Assembly (NCBI GenBank): GCA_024640255.1
Contig: JAHEFI010000009.1
Span: forward strand, 1 to 64,000
Reading direction: 5' to 3'
DNA: 64,000 nucleotides
Source of the DNA: Bacteroidota bacterium
Lineage (GTDB): Bacteria; Bacteroidota; Bacteroidia; Chitinophagales; Chitinophagaceae
In this document: in pieces, positions 1 to 8,216 of the stretch
How positions within the stretch are numbered: position 1 is the stretch's first letter
Layout: every line of letters begins with the position of its first letter
The notes under the pieces: model-generated
Databases searched by the model: none
Told to the model about the DNA's origin: nothing
What the model saw: the letters and a program-made list of their open reading frames with translations, nothing else
Translations under genes and position numbers: made by a program

Positions 1-683
1 AACAACATATTATTGCATCCAATTTGGATCAATCTATTTTACTAGCTACTTTAAAGTCTCCCAAAACTTCTCAAGGATTTATTGATCGTTTTTTAATTGC
101 TTGTGAGTCTTTTCATATTCCCGCCATCATTGTTTTTAATAAGGCTGATTTATATGAAGAAAAAGAAATGGCTTTATATGAAGAGATGAAATCGATGTAT
201 GAAGCGGTTGGATATAAAGTGGTCTTAATTAGTTTGGAACAAAAAACAGGACTTGGACAATTACAATCTTTATTAAAAGATAAGACAACTTTAGTTAGTG
301 GACATAGTGGAGTAGGTAAATCTAGTTTGATTAATTATTTATTTCCAGACTTAGATATCTTCACTCAGGAAGTAAGTGATTGGAGTGGCAAGGGAATGCA
401 CACTACCACTTTTGCACAGATGTATGATTTGCCTTTTGGGGGCAGTGTGATAGATACGCCAGGTATGCGTGAATTGGGATTAGTGAATATGAATAAAGAA
501 GAATTAGCACAATATTTTCCTGAAATGCGAGCAGTGATGCAGGGTTGTCATTTTAATAATTGCCAACACATGAATGAACCTAGCTGTGCAGTGAAAGCTG
601 CTGTTGAAAAAGGTATTATTTCTGAAGCTAGATTTTATAGCTATGTTGATTTATGGCATGGAATAGAAGACCATAAATATTAA
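1..683 (+). CDS. rsgA: Ribosome small-subunit-dependent GTPase RsgA (5' end outside window)
   Basis: This is the C-terminal part of the circularly permuted GTPase that assists 30S subunit maturation. The reading frame is open to the left edge (in frame from base 3), so the N-terminal OB-fold lies outside the window. The visible order is G4 (FNKADL), then G1/P-loop (GHSGVGKSS), then G3 (DTPGMRE), which is the permuted order typical of RsgA. The C-terminal zinc knuckle follows (CHFNNCQH with a later Cys). The stop codon overlaps the stop of the convergent carbonic anhydrase gene by four bases. Identity is firm from the motifs; only the start is missing. Confidence 0.95.
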   Translation, partial: QHIIASNLDQSILLATLKSPKTSQGFIDRFLIACESFHIPAIIVFNKADLYEEKEMALYEEMKSMYEAVGYKVVLISLEQKTGLGQLQSLLKDKTTLVSGHSGVGKSSLINYLFPDLDIFTQEVSDWSGKGMHTTTFAQMYDLPFGGSVIDTPGMRELGLVNMNKEELAQYFPEMRAVMQGCHFNNCQHMNEPSCAVKAAVEKGIISEARFYSYVDLWHGIEDHKY

Positions 684-1219
684 TCGACTGCTGGCGCCTC
701 ATTGTGATCCGAAAACCAAGAGGCATATTTCACATAATTATTAGAGATTCTGTTAATCTCTCCATTGATTAAATCTTGACTAATAGATTTTACTTTTTTA
801 GCCGGTATGCCCGCATAAATACTACCTTCTTCTACAATAGTACCTTCTAAAACTACAGCACCAGCTGCAATAATCGAATTAGAGTGCACCACACAGGCGT
901 CCATTACAATACTTCCCATACCAATTAATACATTGTCGTGAATGGTGCAACCGTGTACCATAGCATTGTGGCCAATAGAAACATTATTACCAATATTGGT
1001 GGGATGCTTTTGATAGGTACAATGAATTATAGCGCCATCTTGAACATTCACTTTATTGCCCATTTTAATATAATGCACATCCCCTCTAATTACCGCATTA
1101 AACCAAATGGAACAATCTTCTCCCATTTCAACTTCTCCCACAATGGTGGCATTAGGTGCTACAAAACAATTTTTGCCAAATTGTGGATCTTTCCCGTTAA
1201 CTGCTAGTATGGTTGCCAT
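680..1219 (-). CDS. Gamma-class carbonic anhydrase family protein
   Basis: A 179-residue left-handed beta-helix protein built of hexapeptide repeats. The three zinc-ligand histidines of the gamma-carbonic anhydrase family can be placed: one in GAIIHCT and two in SIGHNAMVHG. The start at 1219 gives the normal N-terminus (MATILAVNGK...); a longer frame exists but its extra 51 residues are unlike the family and would run into the divergent aminotransferase gene. The start lies only 34 bp from that gene's start, so the two probably share a small divergent promoter region. Whether it hydrates CO2 or is an acyltransferase-like relative cannot be told from sequence. Confidence 0.88.
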   Translation of the reverse strand: MATILAVNGKDPQFGKNCFVAPNATIVGEVEMGEDCSIWFNAVIRGDVHYIKMGNKVNVQDGAIIHCTYQKHPTNIGNNVSIGHNAMVHGCTIHDNVLIGMGSIVMDACVVHSNSIIAAGAVVLEGTIVEEGSIYAGIPAKKVKSISQDLINGEINRISNNYVKYASWFSDHNEAPAVD

Positions 1220-1253
1220 AAAAATGCGACTTTTGTACTGCAATTTACTAGTA

Positions 1254-2453
1254 ATGTCAAGAATAAACAATAGACAACTCTTTTTACAACATTTGGCGCA
1301 AACTTCTGATAAGCCTATTGGTATTGAAGTGGCTTCTGCTAAAGGCATACATATTGTAGATACCGAAGGCAAGGCCTATGTGGATATGATTGCTGGATTT
1401 AGTGTTTGTAATATTGGACATAGTCATCCATCTGTAATTAAAGCCATTCAAGAGCAAACTGAAAAATACATGCACGTTATTGTGTATGGAGAATTTATTC
1501 AAGCGCCACAAGTTGCGTATGCTAAAAAATTAACTAGTTTATTGCCAGATAATTTGCAATCTGTTTATTTTACGAATAGTGGAGCCGAAGCAACAGAAGG
1601 AGCTATGAAATTAGCCAAGCGTGTTACTGGGAAAACCAAATTAATTTCTTTTAAAGGGGCTTATCATGGAAGTACGCAGGGGGCACTGAGTATGATGGGA
1701 GATGAATATTTTAAAAATGCTTTTAGACCATTACTTCCAGATACTTTACAATTAAGGTATAATCATTTTGAAGATATTGAATTAATAGATCATAGTGTAG
1801 CTGGTGTATTGGTTGAATTAGTCCAAGCAGAAACAGGAGTTACTCCAGCAAACAAAGAATGGGTGATTGCTTTGCAAAAAAAATGTGCTTCTGTTTGTGC
1901 TTTACTCATTGTGGATGAGATTCAATCTGGTTTTGGTAGAACAGGTACGCTATTTGCTTTTGAACAATATGGTATTACTCCTGATGTATTATTAACTGGC
2001 AAAGCCTTGGGTGGTGGTTTGCCACTCGGTGCATTTATTAGTAGTGTAAAAATGATGCAATGTTTAACCTATGCTCCTGTTTTGGGACATATCACCACTT
2101 TTGGAGGTAATCCAGTAAGTTGTGCAGCAGGCCATGCAGCTTTAGAAGTTTTGTTGGATGAAGATTGGATGAAAGAGGTGAAAGATAAAGAACAAATATT
2201 GGTTGATCAATTAAGGCATCCTGCCATTATACATAGAAATCACAAAGGATTATGGATGTCTTTACAATTTGATTCAGACATTTTTGCAAAAAAATTGGCT
2301 GCCACATGTGTTCAAAATGGAATTATCACCGATTGGTTTTTATTTGGTGAAGATCGTATTAGAATTGCACCACCATTATGTATTACTAAAGCTGAATTAG
2401 AAGAAGCCATTAAGGTTATACTAAAAAGTATTGATCAGGTATTAGCCCATTAA
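1254..2453 (+). CDS. Class III pyridoxal-phosphate aminotransferase
   Basis: A 399-residue fold-type I aminotransferase of the acetylornithine/4-aminobutyrate group. The cofactor-binding region NSGAEATEGAMKLAK, the aspartate contacting the pyridine nitrogen in IVDEIQSGFGRTG, and the Schiff-base lysine in LTGKALGGGLPLG are all visible. The ATG at 1254 gives a normal N-terminus (MSRINNRQLFLQ...); the longer frame upstream would overlap the divergent carbonic anhydrase gene. No arginine or GABA genes lie next to it, so the substrate is open. It ends in a four-base stop overlap (TTAA) with bshA. Confidence 0.85.
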   Translation: MSRINNRQLFLQHLAQTSDKPIGIEVASAKGIHIVDTEGKAYVDMIAGFSVCNIGHSHPSVIKAIQEQTEKYMHVIVYGEFIQAPQVAYAKKLTSLLPDNLQSVYFTNSGAEATEGAMKLAKRVTGKTKLISFKGAYHGSTQGALSMMGDEYFKNAFRPLLPDTLQLRYNHFEDIELIDHSVAGVLVELVQAETGVTPANKEWVIALQKKCASVCALLIVDEIQSGFGRTGTLFAFEQYGITPDVLLTGKALGGGLPLGAFISSVKMMQCLTYAPVLGHITTFGGNPVSCAAGHAALEVLLDEDWMKEVKDKEQILVDQLRHPAIIHRNHKGLWMSLQFDSDIFAKKLAATCVQNGIITDWFLFGEDRIRIAPPLCITKAELEEAIKVILKSIDQVLAH

Positions 2454-3586
2454 CAATCTCCTGTTCTACAATATTGGCGGTATAAACTTTCGTACTGAGG
2501 AATGATATGATGAATATCAAATAAACTTGCTTGTGCTTTTGCGTTATTTTTAAACTGCTTCAATTTAGTATCGTCCTTTAATAACTCAATAGCTTTTTCA
2601 CTCATCGTTTTAGTATCACCCACTGAAGCAGTATAACCAGTCTTTCCATCAATATTTACTTCTGCTAATCCACCAGCATCAGAACTTATCACCACTGCAC
2701 TTGCCGCCATAGCTTCTAATGCAGCTAAACCAAAACTTTCATATTCTGAAGGCAATAAGAAGATATCACTCACTGCTAAAATTTCTTCCATTTGTTCTTG
2801 CTTACCTAAGAAACGCACATCTGATTCAATACCAAACTGTCTTGCTAAGTCTTCTGCCACGGGTCTTTCTGGGCCATCACCTACCATTAATAATTTTGCA
2901 GGCAATGCTTTATGAATATTATTGAAGATGGTCATTACATCATCTATTCTTTTGATTTTTCTAAAGTTAGATGCGTGTACAATAATTTTTTCATTATTTG
3001 GAGCAATGACTTGTCTGAATGCTGCCACAGGTTTTTTATCGTATCTATGTAAGTCAACAAAGTTGTTAATGACAAGTATTTCTTTTCTAATATCAAAATG
3101 CTTTAAAGTCTCTTCTTTTAAATTAGCAGAAACTGCAGTGATGGCATCACTCTCATTAATAGAAAAAGTGACAACAGGTTCATAGGTCTTATCTCTTCCA
3201 ACTAAAGTAATATCAGTTCCGTGTAATGTTGTAATCACTGGAACGGATCTGCCCGTTTTTTGTTTTACAATTTGTTTAGCGGTATAAGCAGCAGAGGCAT
3301 GAGGGATCGCATAGTGCGCATGAATTAAATCCAAATCATGATTCAAAATTACATCCACCATGGTACTTGCTAATGCTAATTCATAAGGTGGGTAATCGAA
3401 TAAGGGATAAGTGGGTACGCGCACTTCGTGATAAAAAATATTGGCATGAAAACCATTTAATCTCACAGGTTGTTGATAGGTAATAAAATGAATCTCATGG
3501 CCTTTCTCTGCCAAAGCTTTTCCAAGCTCGGTAGCCAAAACGCCACTTCCACCAAATGTTGGGTAACAAACAATTCCAATCTTCAT
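2450..3586 (-). CDS. bshA: N-acetyl-alpha-D-glucosaminyl L-malate synthase BshA
   Basis: A GT4-family GT-B glycosyltransferase of 378 residues, the usual BshA length. It would transfer GlcNAc from UDP-GlcNAc to L-malate, the first step of bacillithiol synthesis. Family features include the N-terminal IGIVCYPTFGGSGVLATELG, the LIHAHYAIPHA segment, and a C-terminal nucleotide-sugar motif with EYESFGLAALEAMA. The start at 3586 (MKIGIVCYP) is preferred over a codon six residues upstream. bshB and bshC are not in the window. Known family, cytoplasmic. Confidence 0.88.
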   Translation of the reverse strand: MKIGIVCYPTFGGSGVLATELGKALAEKGHEIHFITYQQPVRLNGFHANIFYHEVRVPTYPLFDYPPYELALASTMVDVILNHDLDLIHAHYAIPHASAAYTAKQIVKQKTGRSVPVITTLHGTDITLVGRDKTYEPVVTFSINESDAITAVSANLKEETLKHFDIRKEILVINNFVDLHRYDKKPVAAFRQVIAPNNEKIIVHASNFRKIKRIDDVMTIFNNIHKALPAKLLMVGDGPERPVAEDLARQFGIESDVRFLGKQEQMEEILAVSDIFLLPSEYESFGLAALEAMAASAVVISSDAGGLAEVNIDGKTGYTASVGDTKTMSEKAIELLKDDTKLKQFKNNAKAQASLFDIHHIIPQYESLYRQYCRTGDC

Positions 3587-3674
3587 TTTAGTACTATTGA
3601 ACATGCAAATAACAACTAAATATTCAATAAAGTTTAATTATATTTAAATATTATTTGAACGTAAAACTATCACT

Positions 3675-5048
3675 ATGCGTGCTTTATTAGTAGCCCTTTT
3701 GTGTTTGCCTATTTTAACTCAGGCACAAACCAACCAAGACAGTGTAACCATTAAAAAAATGGTAGACGAAGTATTAACCAATGGTAAAGCTTATGATTTG
3801 TTAAGAGAGCTTACCAAAAAAATTGGAGGAAGATTGGCGGGCTCTCCTCAGCAACAAAATGCTGCAGTTTGGGGAAAGAGAAATTTAGAAGCTTTCAAAC
3901 CTGATAGAGTTATTCTACAAGCATGTAAAACACCTAATTGGCAAAGAGGCGGTAAAGACTTCGCTTCTATAGTTGGTATTGGTGGTGTTGCTACCAATCA
4001 ACCATTAGCTGCATTGGCTTTAGGAAACTCATTAAGTTCAAATGGTTTAGTGGAAGCTGAAGTTATCGCAGTGGCGAATTTTGATGAATTAGAAAAAAGA
4101 AAGGATGAGATAAAAGGTAAGATTGTATATTATCACAGTGTGTTTAATCCAACCAGAGTGCAAGTGTTTCAAGCTTATGGTGAAAGTGGAATGTACAGAG
4201 GTGCAGGTGCAAGTAGAGCTGCAAAATATGGTGCAGTGGGTGTAATGATTCATTCTTTGAGTTCTGCTCCTGATAATGAACCACATACTGGCGGTATGAA
4301 ATATGATGAAGCTTATCCAAAAATTCCAGCAGTTGCTTTGGGCCCAGATGATGCAAAAGCATTGTATGAACTAGCAAAGAAAACTACAGTGAGAGCGCAA
4401 ATGCAAACACATGGTTTCTTCTTACCTGATGCAGATGAAAACAATGTGGTTGCTGAATTAAAAGGTTCTGAATTTCCTGATCAAATTATTACGATTGGTG
4501 GGCACTTAGATAGTTGGGATGTGAACGAAGGTGCGCATGATGATGGTGCTGGTATTGTTCAAACTATGGAAGTACTTCGTACGATGAAAGCATTGAACTA
4601 TCAACCAAAACATACTATTCGTTTTGTTTTATTTGCAAACGAAGAGAATGGTATGCGTGGCGGTAATAAATATGCCGATCTTGCTAAAGAAAATAAGGAG
4701 CAACATATTTTTGCTTTAGAAAGTGACGAAGGTGGTTTTACGCCAAGAGCGATTGGTATTACTTGTTCTGCTGATCAATTGAAGAAATTTCAATCTTGGA
4801 ATAGTTTATTAAAACCTTATGGTACAGAAGTAACTGCAGGTGGCGGTGGAGCTGATATTGGACCTTTAGCTAAAGTTAATCCAAGTATTGTATTATCTGG
4901 ATTGGTTCCAGATAGTCAACGCTATTTTGATTTACACCACGCAAAGACAGATGTATTTGAAAACGTAAACAAGCGTGAATTGTTATTAGGCGCTGCAAAC
5001 ATGACAGCGATTATTTACCTAGTAGATCAATATGGCATCAATCCTTAA
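3675..5048 (+). CDS. Secreted M28-family metallopeptidase (carboxypeptidase Q-like)
   Basis: A 457-residue exported zinc peptidase. Residues 1-17 form a signal peptide (MRALLVALLCLPILTQAQ). A PA-type insert lies roughly at 100-250, followed by the M28 catalytic domain. Metal-binding and catalytic positions visible are GGHLDSWD (His, Asp), HDDGAGI (Asp), FANEENG (Glu-Glu), ESDEGG (Asp) and DLHHAKTD (His). The arrangement matches plasma glutamate carboxypeptidase-like enzymes that trim small peptides. It stands alone, with a terminator directly after it. Peptide specificity is not predictable. Confidence 0.88.
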   Translation: MRALLVALLCLPILTQAQTNQDSVTIKKMVDEVLTNGKAYDLLRELTKKIGGRLAGSPQQQNAAVWGKRNLEAFKPDRVILQACKTPNWQRGGKDFASIVGIGGVATNQPLAALALGNSLSSNGLVEAEVIAVANFDELEKRKDEIKGKIVYYHSVFNPTRVQVFQAYGESGMYRGAGASRAAKYGAVGVMIHSLSSAPDNEPHTGGMKYDEAYPKIPAVALGPDDAKALYELAKKTTVRAQMQTHGFFLPDADENNVVAELKGSEFPDQIITIGGHLDSWDVNEGAHDDGAGIVQTMEVLRTMKALNYQPKHTIRFVLFANEENGMRGGNKYADLAKENKEQHIFALESDEGGFTPRAIGITCSADQLKKFQSWNSLLKPYGTEVTAGGGGADIGPLAKVNPSIVLSGLVPDSQRYFDLHHAKTDVFENVNKRELLLGAANMTAIIYLVDQYGINP

Positions 5049-5070
5049 TATTCATTCGAAAAAATAAAAA

Positions 5071-5096
5071 AGCCCTTTCAATCGAAGGGCTTTTTT
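5071..5096. terminator. Bidirectional intrinsic terminator between peptidase and carB-half genes
   Basis: The arms AGCCCTT (5071-5077) and AAGGGCT (5085-5091) are perfect complements with a seven-base loop. They are flanked by an A-run on the left and a T-run on the right, so the hairpin can end both converging transcripts. Confidence 0.85.
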
Positions 5097-5098
5097 AT

Positions 5099-6292
5099 TT
5101 ATCTACTAAGGTTCATTGAACGCTCTTTGTAAAGTGTTCTGAAGTATGGATCACGGAGGTCTTTGATAAAGCGAATAGCTTCACCTGTGCTCTTCATCTC
5201 TGGTCCTAATTCTTTGTTTACGCCTGGGAATTTTTCAAAACTAAATACTGGTTCTTTAATAGCATAACCGTCTAGTTTTTTCTCCATCGTAAAGTCAGTT
5301 AATTTATTCGCGCCTAACATTACTTTAGTAGCAATATTCAAATAAGGGATTTGATATGCTTTGGCGATGAATGGCGTAGTTCTTGATGCTCTTGGATTGG
5401 CTTCAATTACATATACCTTATCGTCTTTGATGGCAAATTGAATATTGATTAATCCTTTAATATTTAAAGCTCTTGCAATTTTCTCGCTATAGAATTCCAT
5501 GGTCTCTACAATCAATGGAGTAAGATTGAATGCAGGTAATACCGCATTACTATCTCCACTATGTATACCTGCAGGTTCAATATGTTCCATCACACCCATT
5601 ACATGGAAAGTTTCTCCATCAAAGATCGCATCTACTTCTGCTTCTTGACAACGATCCAGGAAATGGTCAATCAAAATTTTATTATCTGGAATATGTTTTA
5701 AGATGCTTACTACTGAACTTTCTACTTCAGCATCATTAATTACAATACGCATTCTTTGTCCACCAATTACATAACTAGGTCTTACTAGTACTGGGTAACC
5801 TACTTGATTGGCTACTTCAATCGCTTCTTCTGCTGTATAAGCTGTTCCGTACTGAGGATAAGGAATATTTAATTCTTTTAATAAATCACTAAAGCGTCCT
5901 CTGTCTTCTGCTATATCTAAACTATCAAAAGAGGTTCCAATAATTTTGATACCTCTTTCTGTTAAACGCTTGGCTAATTTTAATGCTGTTTGTCCACCTA
6001 ATTGTACAATCACGCCCTCTGGTTGTTCTAATTCTATAATTTCCCAAAGGTGTTCCCAGAATACTGGCTCGAAATATAATTTATCGGCCATGTCAAAATC
6101 TGTTGATACCGTTTCTGGATTACAATTTACCATGATGGCTTCGTATCCTGATTCTTTCACCGCTAATAATCCATGCACACAACAATAATCAAATTCAATA
6201 CCTTGTCCAATTCTATTAGGACCACTACCTAATACAATAATTTTCTTCTTTTTGGATGGGATGGATTCGTTGGATTGTAGCTGATGACTCAT
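5099..6292 (-). CDS. carB: Carbamoyl-phosphate synthase large chain, free-standing C-terminal synthetase half
   Basis: This 397-residue protein corresponds only to the second ATP-grasp synthetase unit of CarB (roughly E. coli residues 550-940), which phosphorylates carbamate. It begins with the unit's standard opening (KIIVLGSGPNRIGQGIEFDY) and contains MVNCNPETVSTD, RPSYVIGG and VIEANPRASRT, all intact. The allosteric MGS domain that normally follows is absent, and so is the N-terminal carboxyphosphate half: umuC lies 34 bp upstream. The ATG at 6292 gives a short natural-looking leader (MSHQLQSNES). Split CarB is known from some thermophiles and archaea, so a separate N-half gene elsewhere is the likeliest explanation; a duplicated remnant is the alternative. 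Confidence 0.9.
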   Translation of the reverse strand: MSHQLQSNESIPSKKKKIIVLGSGPNRIGQGIEFDYCCVHGLLAVKESGYEAIMVNCNPETVSTDFDMADKLYFEPVFWEHLWEIIELEQPEGVIVQLGGQTALKLAKRLTERGIKIIGTSFDSLDIAEDRGRFSDLLKELNIPYPQYGTAYTAEEAIEVANQVGYPVLVRPSYVIGGQRMRIVINDAEVESSVVSILKHIPDNKILIDHFLDRCQEAEVDAIFDGETFHVMGVMEHIEPAGIHSGDSNAVLPAFNLTPLIVETMEFYSEKIARALNIKGLINIQFAIKDDKVYVIEANPRASRTTPFIAKAYQIPYLNIATKVMLGANKLTDFTMEKKLDGYAIKEPVFSFEKFPGVNKELGPEMKSTGEAIRFIKDLRDPYFRTLYKERSMNLSR

Positions 6293-6326
6293 AGGTATAA
6301 AATTGGGCAAAAATACGTCAGCGAAC

Positions 6327-7613
6327 TCATTTCACCAAGCATAGTTCGTCCCATCTGGTGGTATAGCGTTTGCTACGCTTCTCGCTACGCATTTTCCAGT
6401 TCTTTTGGGTGCCACTGGTGCCAAATTTCAGTACATCCCCCCGGTAAGCGGCGTTCATATTGTCTATAACATTCATTAGTTTTTTTCGCCTAGGATCGGA
6501 GGGAGGTGTAAAAAGATGGGTTTGAAGAGCTGTGTCAGGAACAAAATCACTTAAAATCACTCCAGCTTTCTTGTAGATTTCCCCCTCTTCAAAGATACTT
6601 TTGCCAATTTCTACTACGGCTTTGATAATATCGGGGGTAATCTGAGTGGGGTTATCTAATATGGTATATCCACTTACTTGCTTGCCTCGATGGTAATGAG
6701 CTAGTGCCAAGTTCACGGGTGCTTTCTTTAGTAAAAAAACACTTACCCCTCTTGCCGCGCTATGTTGTCTTCTTAATTTTTCTGCAGCCCTGGTAGCATA
6801 AGTGGCCAAGGCTTCTTCTATTTCCTGCCAATCACTTACTTCTCTTCCAAACATTCTAGTAGTGGCAATCATTTTTTTCTCTGTGCGTGGTGCTTGCATA
6901 GCATGCGTTTTATGCCCCTTTAATTCTCTGATTAATTTAATGCCTACAATGCCTCCTAAAAAACGTTTGCCCCAACTAAGATCTTTGATGCTTAAAGTAT
7001 AAGCATTGTGTATGCCATAGGTTTTTAGTTTTTCTGCATACTGAAATCCAATCCCCCAAATATCTTCTACTGGAGTTTGTTGTAATGCTGCTTGAATAAG
7101 ACGGGTGTTGTGTAATACGACTACACCCTTGGTTTTTATTTTATTTTTCTTAGCTAATCTATTCGCAACCTTACTTAATACTTTATTAGGAGCTACACCA
7201 ATAGATACAGGAATACCTGTCCAATTTTCAATAGTGGTTTTTAAATGAATACAATAAGATGGTAAATCTTCAGGAGCAATATGATCCAAATTAATAAAGG
7301 CTTCGTCTACAGAGTATACTTCTACGCAATCCTTTGGCAGCAATACTCTCATGGTTTCCATCACGCGCCAACTCATGTCTCCGTATAAATGATAATTAGA
7401 AGAAAAAGTAACCACACCATTTTTCTCCATCATTTCTTTTGCTTGAAAATAAGGTACCGCCATTTTAATACCCAAGTTTTTTGCTTCATCCGATCTAGAC
7501 ACTATACAACCATCATTATTGCTTAATACTACAATAGGACTAAGCAATAATCTAGGATCAAATAATCTTTCACAGGAGCAATAAAAACTATTGCAGTCAA
7601 CAATGCCTTGCAT
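6327..7613 (-). CDS. umuC: Y-family DNA polymerase, UmuC (Pol V catalytic subunit)
   Basis: A 428-residue translesion polymerase of the UmuC type. The N-terminus IVDCNSFYCSCERLFDP carries the first metal-binding Asp, and YSVDEAFINL supplies the catalytic Asp-Glu pair. The helix-hairpin-helix and little-finger regions follow, and the length matches E. coli UmuC. It sits six bases after umuD and is surely co-transcribed with it. It would copy damaged template DNA as part of a UmuD2C-like complex. SOS control is likely but no confirmed operator was recognised. Confidence 0.93.
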   Translation of the reverse strand: MQGIVDCNSFYCSCERLFDPRLLLSPIVVLSNNDGCIVSRSDEAKNLGIKMAVPYFQAKEMMEKNGVVTFSSNYHLYGDMSWRVMETMRVLLPKDCVEVYSVDEAFINLDHIAPEDLPSYCIHLKTTIENWTGIPVSIGVAPNKVLSKVANRLAKKNKIKTKGVVVLHNTRLIQAALQQTPVEDIWGIGFQYAEKLKTYGIHNAYTLSIKDLSWGKRFLGGIVGIKLIRELKGHKTHAMQAPRTEKKMIATTRMFGREVSDWQEIEEALATYATRAAEKLRRQHSAARGVSVFLLKKAPVNLALAHYHRGKQVSGYTILDNPTQITPDIIKAVVEIGKSIFEEGEIYKKAGVILSDFVPDTALQTHLFTPPSDPRRKKLMNVIDNMNAAYRGDVLKFGTSGTQKNWKMRSEKRSKRYTTRWDELCLVK

Positions 7614-7619
7614 ATGTAT

Positions 7620-8063
7620 TTATAAAGCATGAATCACATAAGTCACCACCCCCCAGGTACGATAGTCTTCTAGATGCTCTACATGAATAGCACCATATTT
7701 TTTATTCTCTGGTAATAAGCTCACACTATGTGCTTGCATTTGTAAACGGCGCACTAAAAATTCTCCATTCAAAATAGCCACCACTACTTTTCCCGAACTA
7801 GGAGGGACGCTTCTATCTACAATTAAAGTATCTCCAATATGAATACCAGCACCCAGCATCGCATCACTATTCACCCTAAAGAAAAAAGTAGCAGGTTTGT
7901 TTTGTACTAGCTGCTCGTTTAGGTCAATACCTCTTTCCATAAAGTCGTCCGAAGCTGCCCCAAATCCGGTGGCATTGGCTTGTACTATTTGATTGGCCTG
8001 ATAGTTTTTGTTAATCTGTTGGGTGGCTATTCCTTCCATTGGTTCTTTGTCTATAAACTGCAT
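7620..8063 (-). CDS. umuD: UmuD-like S24 protein lacking the Ser-Lys catalytic dyad
   Basis: A 147-residue LexA/UmuD-fold protein preceding umuC. It aligns along its length with E. coli UmuD (GIDLNEQLVQ, GDTLIVDRS, GEFLVRRLQ). Where E. coli has SGDSM with Ser60, this protein reads NSDAM, so the nucleophile position is Ala68 (codon GCG). Where E. coli has Lys97 in FTVKKL, it has Arg105 (FLVRRL). The cleavage-site pair Cys24-Gly25 is Thr32-Gly33 here. The gene is otherwise intact, so it probably folds and partners UmuC but should not self-cleave by the normal mechanism. The UmuD family assignment is firm; loss of activity is inferred. Confidence 0.9.
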   Translation of the reverse strand: MQFIDKEPMEGIATQQINKNYQANQIVQANATGFGAASDDFMERGIDLNEQLVQNKPATFFFRVNSDAMLGAGIHIGDTLIVDRSVPPSSGKVVVAILNGEFLVRRLQMQAHSVSLLPENKKYGAIHVEHLEDYRTWGVVTYVIHAL

Positions 8064-8088
8064 AAAACTAAATTTATTAGCAATATTA

Positions 8089-8103
8089 ACTAAATAATTT
8101 AGT
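8089..8103. promoter_or_regulatory. Palindrome upstream of umuDC (candidate operator)
   Basis: ACTAAAT-A-ATTTAGT is a perfect 15-bp hyphenated palindrome lying 26 bp before the umuD start. A further ACTAAAT half-site occurs at 8067-8073. Its position fits an SOS-type or other repressor site for the umuDC operon; the binding protein is unknown and AT-rich chance palindromes are possible. Confidence 0.4.
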
Positions 8104-8216
8104 ATTTTGATGATTATTTTCTAAGGTTTTTTTAGTCATATAGACTGCTCAAAATCAGTTCTTTAGCTAGTTTAGATCGGGGCTAAAGTTGTATCTTGAG
8201 CCCTAATTGCTTCTTT

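Noticed and set aside
1107-1253. N-terminal extension of the aminotransferase frame
   Set aside because: It overlaps the divergent carbonic anhydrase gene, and the extra residues do not resemble aminotransferases; the ATG at 1254 gives the normal start.
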